A stretch of DNA of 43,883 nt, taken from assembly GCA_018062205.1 (NCBI GenBank), contig JAGOSP010000008.1, positions 1 to 43,883 of the forward strand, read 5' to 3'. The notes under the pieces are model-generated. The model had not been told where the DNA came from. It was given only the letters and a program-made list of their open reading frames with translations, and ran no database searches. The position numbers and the translations under genes are program-made. Source of the stretch: Candidatus Moraniibacteriota bacterium. Lineage in GTDB: Bacteria; Patescibacteriota; Minisyncoccia; Moranbacterales; UBA1568. Shown one piece after another: positions 40,907 to 43,883 of the stretch (its first letter is position 1; each line of letters starts with the position of its first letter).

Positions 40907-42313
40907 TTATTTTCCCTTTTTTACGTGAGGGCCATTGGCGGTATCTTCAACGGTGTATCCGGCAGCGAGTAGGGCATCGCGAAGACGATCGGCTTCAGCG
41001 AAATCTTTGTTATCACGAGCGGTCTGTCGGTCTTTTGCTAATCTCTGAATTTCATCCGGAAGAGTCTCTTTCGCCTCTGGTTCCAATCCAAAGAGAAAAA
41101 AGAAAGTGGTAAAAGTTGTTTGCACATCGGGGCCAAGTGATTCGCCGCGGTCGAGAGCGCTATTCGTTTCTCGCACCAGTTCTTGGGCGATAGCGAGCGC
41201 AAGGGGAGTATTAAGATCGTCTTCGCAGGCTTCAATGAGACGTGTGAGCCAAGGTAGCGTAGAGAAACCTGTTTCAGCAAGAAGTGCCGTTTCTCTTCGA
41301 GCGTCTGTTTTCAGAAAAGACTCTTTGATTTTTCTTGCTTGATCGAGACTCTCCCAGGTGAAATTCATTTGGCTGCGATAGTGCGCTCCAAGAAAACAGA
41401 TGCGTAAATCCATGGGTGAAAATCCGTGTTCGATGATATCGGCTAAGCGATAGAAATTTCCTTTTGACTTAGACATCTTCGCGCCATCAATAAGAATATG
41501 ACGTGCATGGAGCCAGTAACGGACAAATGGTTTTCCGGTAACACACTCACTTTGAGCAATTTCAGCTTCGTGGTGAGGGAAGATATTGTCTTCACCGCCT
41601 GTATGAATATCAAAAGAATCACCGAGATATTCTTGGCTCATAGCTGAACACTCGATATGCCAGCCAGGGTAGCCTTCGCTCCAGGGTGATGTCCAGCGCA
41701 TGAGGTGTCCAGATGGCGCCTTAAGCCAGAGGGCAAAATCCCAAGGATGCCGTTTGTCAGGATGCTCTTCAAGACGTGCACCAACTTTGAGTTTGTCGAG
41801 AGTGTTGCCAGAAAGAACGCCGTAGCGATCAAAAGAGGTGACATCGAAGAACACATTTCCGTTGACAGCGTAAGCATGATGACTGGTGATAAGCTCCCCA
41901 ATGAGATTAATCATTTGGGGAATATGTGCGGTAGCACGTGGAAAAAAGTGTGCTGGTAAAATATGCATCGCTGTTTCATCCTGATAGAAATGCGCTTCGT
42001 AAAAGCGGGCAATTTCTTCGGGGGTTTTGTGTTCAGCGAGTGCTTTCTTCGCCATCTTGTCTTCGCCATTATCTCCTTGGGCCACATCATCAGCCGTCAT
42101 GTGTCCAACATCGGTGATATTTTTGATATGACGTACTTCATAGCCAGCTCGCAAAAGGACACGTCTTAGGGTGTCAGGAAAAATAAAGGCACGCAGATTA
42201 CCAATATGGGGATAGTCATACACGGTGAGGCCACAGGTATACATACCCACCTTGCCCTTTTCGCGAGGGATAAATACTTCTTTGGATTTAGTAAGGGTAT
42301 TGTAGAATTGCAT
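40907..42313 (-). CDS. cysS: Cysteinyl-tRNA synthetase
   Basis: The 468-residue class I synthetase begins MQFYNTLTKSKEVF (a start five codons upstream is rejected). The HIGH-type motif is YDYPHIGNLRAF (Asn for the second His, a common variant), preceded by the zinc-ligand Cys in YTCGLTVYDY. Further zinc ligands are in HIECSAMS and GEDNIFPHHEAEI, and KMSKSKGNF is the second active-site motif. A DALR-type helical end follows, finishing AEADRLRDALLAAGY. Length and motifs are complete. Confidence 0.97.
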   Translation of the reverse strand: MQFYNTLTKSKEVFIPREKGKVGMYTCGLTVYDYPHIGNLRAFIFPDTLRRVLLRAGYEVRHIKNITDVGHMTADDVAQGDNGEDKMAKKALAEHKTPEEIARFYEAHFYQDETAMHILPAHFFPRATAHIPQMINLIGELITSHHAYAVNGNVFFDVTSFDRYGVLSGNTLDKLKVGARLEEHPDKRHPWDFALWLKAPSGHLMRWTSPWSEGYPGWHIECSAMSQEYLGDSFDIHTGGEDNIFPHHEAEIAQSECVTGKPFVRYWLHARHILIDGAKMSKSKGNFYRLADIIEHGFSPMDLRICFLGAHYRSQMNFTWESLDQARKIKESFLKTDARRETALLAETGFSTLPWLTRLIEACEDDLNTPLALAIAQELVRETNSALDRGESLGPDVQTTFTTFFFLFGLEPEAKETLPDEIQRLAKDRQTARDNKDFAEADRLRDALLAAGYTVEDTANGPHVKKGK

Positions 42314-42432
42314 ACAGAGGAGAATCAAGAGAAGTTAGGGAAAAATTTTCAATAAGCTCTTCCAAAAGAGATAGTAGCAAAAAAATGGGTGCCTGCCCAC
42401 TTTTTAAGAATCATTTTTATGCTTGCAACGAG

Positions 42433-43341
42433 CTAGAACCAGCGTTTCCATTTGAAAAGCAAAACGGTGATAGCGGCAATAATGAGCATGAAGGCGGTAT
42501 GAATCCAAAAGGCGTTTGGATTGTTTCCAAAAGGAATGGCTGCAGTCATAGCGAGCATATTGGTATAAACCGACATTGGAAGGAGTACCGCAGAAAAGAT
42601 AGTCAATACCTTCATGGTGAGGTCGAGTTTGCTTGAGAGGAGAGAATTGTTAGTAGCTTCAAGAGCCTCGATGGTTTCCTTGTTGCTTTCCAGGATATTC
42701 CAGATACGAATGTTGGTACCAATAAGATCTTGAAAATATGGCTTAAGATCATCCGAAACGTGAGGATGATCTTTCGCAAGAAGTGATTCAAGTATAGAAC
42801 GCTGCGGTTTGAGAGTGCGTCGAAAATTAAGAATATCACGCTTGAGGACAGAGATTTCAAGTACCATTTCTTTTTCTTTTTCATCGAAAACTTGTGCCTC
42901 AACAAAGTCAAGCCGTTCAGAGATATGATTGAGTTTCGGGAAACAAGAATTGAAAAGAATATCAAGCACAGCGTAGAGAAGATGAGTTGGGGTTTGGCTC
43001 ATGTAGAGTCGCCGCCGACCCTCATTCTTTGCGAGTTCGGCGAAAAATTGGGTGAGAGGATATATTTCGTATTTGTGACTCGTAATGAGATAGCCATTCG
43101 TGAGAATGATATCAAGTTCACCTGGAAAAGTTGTTCGATGGTTTGTGTCGAAGAGGGGAATATGAACAGAAAGAAAGAGACACCCGTCATACTGAACGAC
43201 TTTCGGTTGGTAGGTGGGAGTGACGAGCTCTTCAATAGCGAGAGGATGGATGGAGAAGTTTTCCTGAAGATAGGTGATATCTTCATTATGAGGGTCCTCA
43301 AAATCAATCCAGGTGACCTGGTGAAATTTCACTTGATGCAT
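42433..43341 (-). CDS. CorA-like divalent cation transporter with altered signature
   Basis: The 302-residue protein has the CorA plan: an alpha/beta N-terminal domain, long helices (about residues 140-240) and two C-terminal membrane helices ending in a basic WKRWF tail. The YGMN signature at the end of the first pore helix is missing: where it should be, the sequence reads SVYTNMLAMTAAIPF. GMN lines the selectivity filter in CorA, and members without it may move other ions (as ZntB with GVN does) or act differently. Divergent from yidD; a single gene. Confidence 0.85.
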   Translation of the reverse strand: MHQVKFHQVTWIDFEDPHNEDITYLQENFSIHPLAIEELVTPTYQPKVVQYDGCLFLSVHIPLFDTNHRTTFPGELDIILTNGYLITSHKYEIYPLTQFFAELAKNEGRRRLYMSQTPTHLLYAVLDILFNSCFPKLNHISERLDFVEAQVFDEKEKEMVLEISVLKRDILNFRRTLKPQRSILESLLAKDHPHVSDDLKPYFQDLIGTNIRIWNILESNKETIEALEATNNSLLSSKLDLTMKVLTIFSAVLLPMSVYTNMLAMTAAIPFGNNPNAFWIHTAFMLIIAAITVLLFKWKRWF

Positions 43342-43412
43342 AGAGTGATTTTTGTTTTTTTGCTTGGTAAAGTTTCGATTGATATTTCATTTTGAAGTAT
43401 ATCAGAATCGCT

Positions 43413-43441
43413 TTGACAGCGGAAGAGAAATATCGTACAGT
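43413..43441 (+). promoter_or_regulatory. Promoter for yidD, near-leaderless
   Basis: Perfect TTGACA (43413-43418), a 17-base spacer and TACAGT (43436-43441) lie only eight bases before the ATG at 43450. Confidence 0.6.
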
Positions 43442-43449
43442 GTTTCGGT

Positions 43450-43686
43450 ATGCTGAAAGTATTTTTGCTTACATTGATACGATTTTATCAACGCTTCGTG
43501 TCGAGCGATCGGGGTTTGCTTTGGTATTTCACGGGTGGACGGATATGTCGTTTTCATCCAAGCTGTAGCCAATATATGGCTGAAGCAGTGGAGAAGTACG
43601 GAGCAGCTCGGGGTTTCTGGCTCGGAATGAAGCGTCTCAGTCGCTGCCATCCCTGGAATCCAGGTGGCTACGATCCAGTTCTTTAA
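43450..43686 (+). CDS. yidD: Membrane protein insertion efficiency factor YidD
   Basis: The 78-residue protein shows the full YidD pattern: [21 protein letters not shown], the helix [17 protein letters not shown] and the end [12 protein letters not shown]. It is a small amphipathic inner-membrane-associated protein that helps YidC insert membrane proteins. It is usually near rpmH-rnpA-yidC; none of these is visible before the window ends. Confidence 0.95.
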   Translation: MLKVFLLTLIRFYQRFVSSDRGLLWYFTGGRICRFHPSCSQYMAEAVEKYGAARGFWLGMKRLSRCHPWNPGGYDPVL

Positions 43687-43779
43687 CATTTTTTAGAGAA
43701 AGGGGTGTTGGGCTCTGTAAGAAGCAGGGCATTCGCAGTGCACGTATTTTTTTTGTGTATCATTTTGAAGGAACATGCT

Positions 43780-43883
43780 ATGCAACAACGTGGTACTCCC
43801 AGTCACAACCAGCGTCGTACTGCTGGCAGTCGTAATCTTCTCCAGTGTGAGGAGCGCGGCCTGCTGCTTTCCGACGGCAATAC
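43780..43883 (+). CDS. Partial orphan ORF at window end
   Basis: GAAGGA lies six bases before an ATG opening MQQRGTPSHNQRRTAGSRN, which stays open to the edge. A second ATG six bases earlier opens another frame, also open to the edge (MLCNNVVLPVTTSVVLLAVV, hydrophobic). Spacing favours the first. The product cannot be identified from the truncated part. Its strong ribosome site resembles that of the other orphan genes. Confidence 0.35.
   Translation, partial: MQQRGTPSHNQRRTAGSRNLLQCEERGLLLSDGN

Noticed and set aside
1-43883. CRISPR array or insertion sequence
   Set aside because: No regularly spaced repeats, Cas genes or DDE transposase with terminal inverted repeats are visible.

Overview
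The window looks like a chromosomal segment of a Candidate Phyla Radiation bacterium (Patescibacteria; a Parcubacteria/Moranbacteria-type genome is my best guess). The reasons are the short intergenic gaps, the AT-leaning composition, several CPR-typical families (a DUF8128-like protein beside a VirD4-like ATPase, an AT-hook protein often labelled L7/L12, a sigma-region-4/HARE protein, a recombinase reading into a tRNA gene) and many short orphan genes. TGA is used as a stop, so this is not a UGA-recoding lineage. Taxonomy is inferred from gene content only.

Region 1 (about 1-5729) is an accessory island ending in a tRNA-Gln gene. It carries a rolling-circle (HUH) Rep protein, a large serine recombinase whose last codons lie inside the tRNA gene, strong DNA hairpins upstream of rep, a DUF2726 nuclease-like protein and a coiled-coil membrane protein. 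On the opposite strand is a compact three-gene set: a three-helix membrane protein, a Thoeris ThsB-type TIR protein and a secreted cysteine-rich protein. Between the two divergent halves lies a candidate pseudoknotted RNA ending in a T-run. The TIR set plus this RNA is the best candidate for an undescribed (defence) system. The usual Thoeris effector ThsA is absent.

Region 2 (5742-17632) holds housekeeping and envelope genes: dnaX, a GtrA-like membrane protein, the AT-hook protein, the sigma4/HARE regulator preceded by a possible six-codon leader peptide, the DUF8128/VirD4-like pair, a 36-residue membrane protein, an FtsB/DivIC-like protein, a parvulin-type foldase and an HtrA protease. Region 3 (17764-28411) has a ferritin-like protein, a P-type ATPase, a P-loop kinase, LapA-like and Nudix proteins, a DUF389 protein, an orphan gene, and clpB behind a near-perfect CIRCE operator.

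Region 4 (28532-37073) is a surface-glycan cluster: a catalytically dead HtrA paralogue, two GT4 and one GT2 glycosyltransferases, an O-antigen ligase-type polymerase/ligase, an LCP transferase and a C-terminal processing protease. Together they could build, polymerise and anchor a cell-surface polysaccharide and process envelope proteins. Region 5 (37115-43883) has rplU followed by a long rod-shaped RNA fold resembling 6S RNA, then recR, dnaB, cysS, a CorA-like transporter with an altered signature, yidD, and three orphan small genes, one of them behind a perfect sigma-70 consensus promoter. Several promoters sit so close to their start codons that the mRNAs would be leaderless or nearly so.
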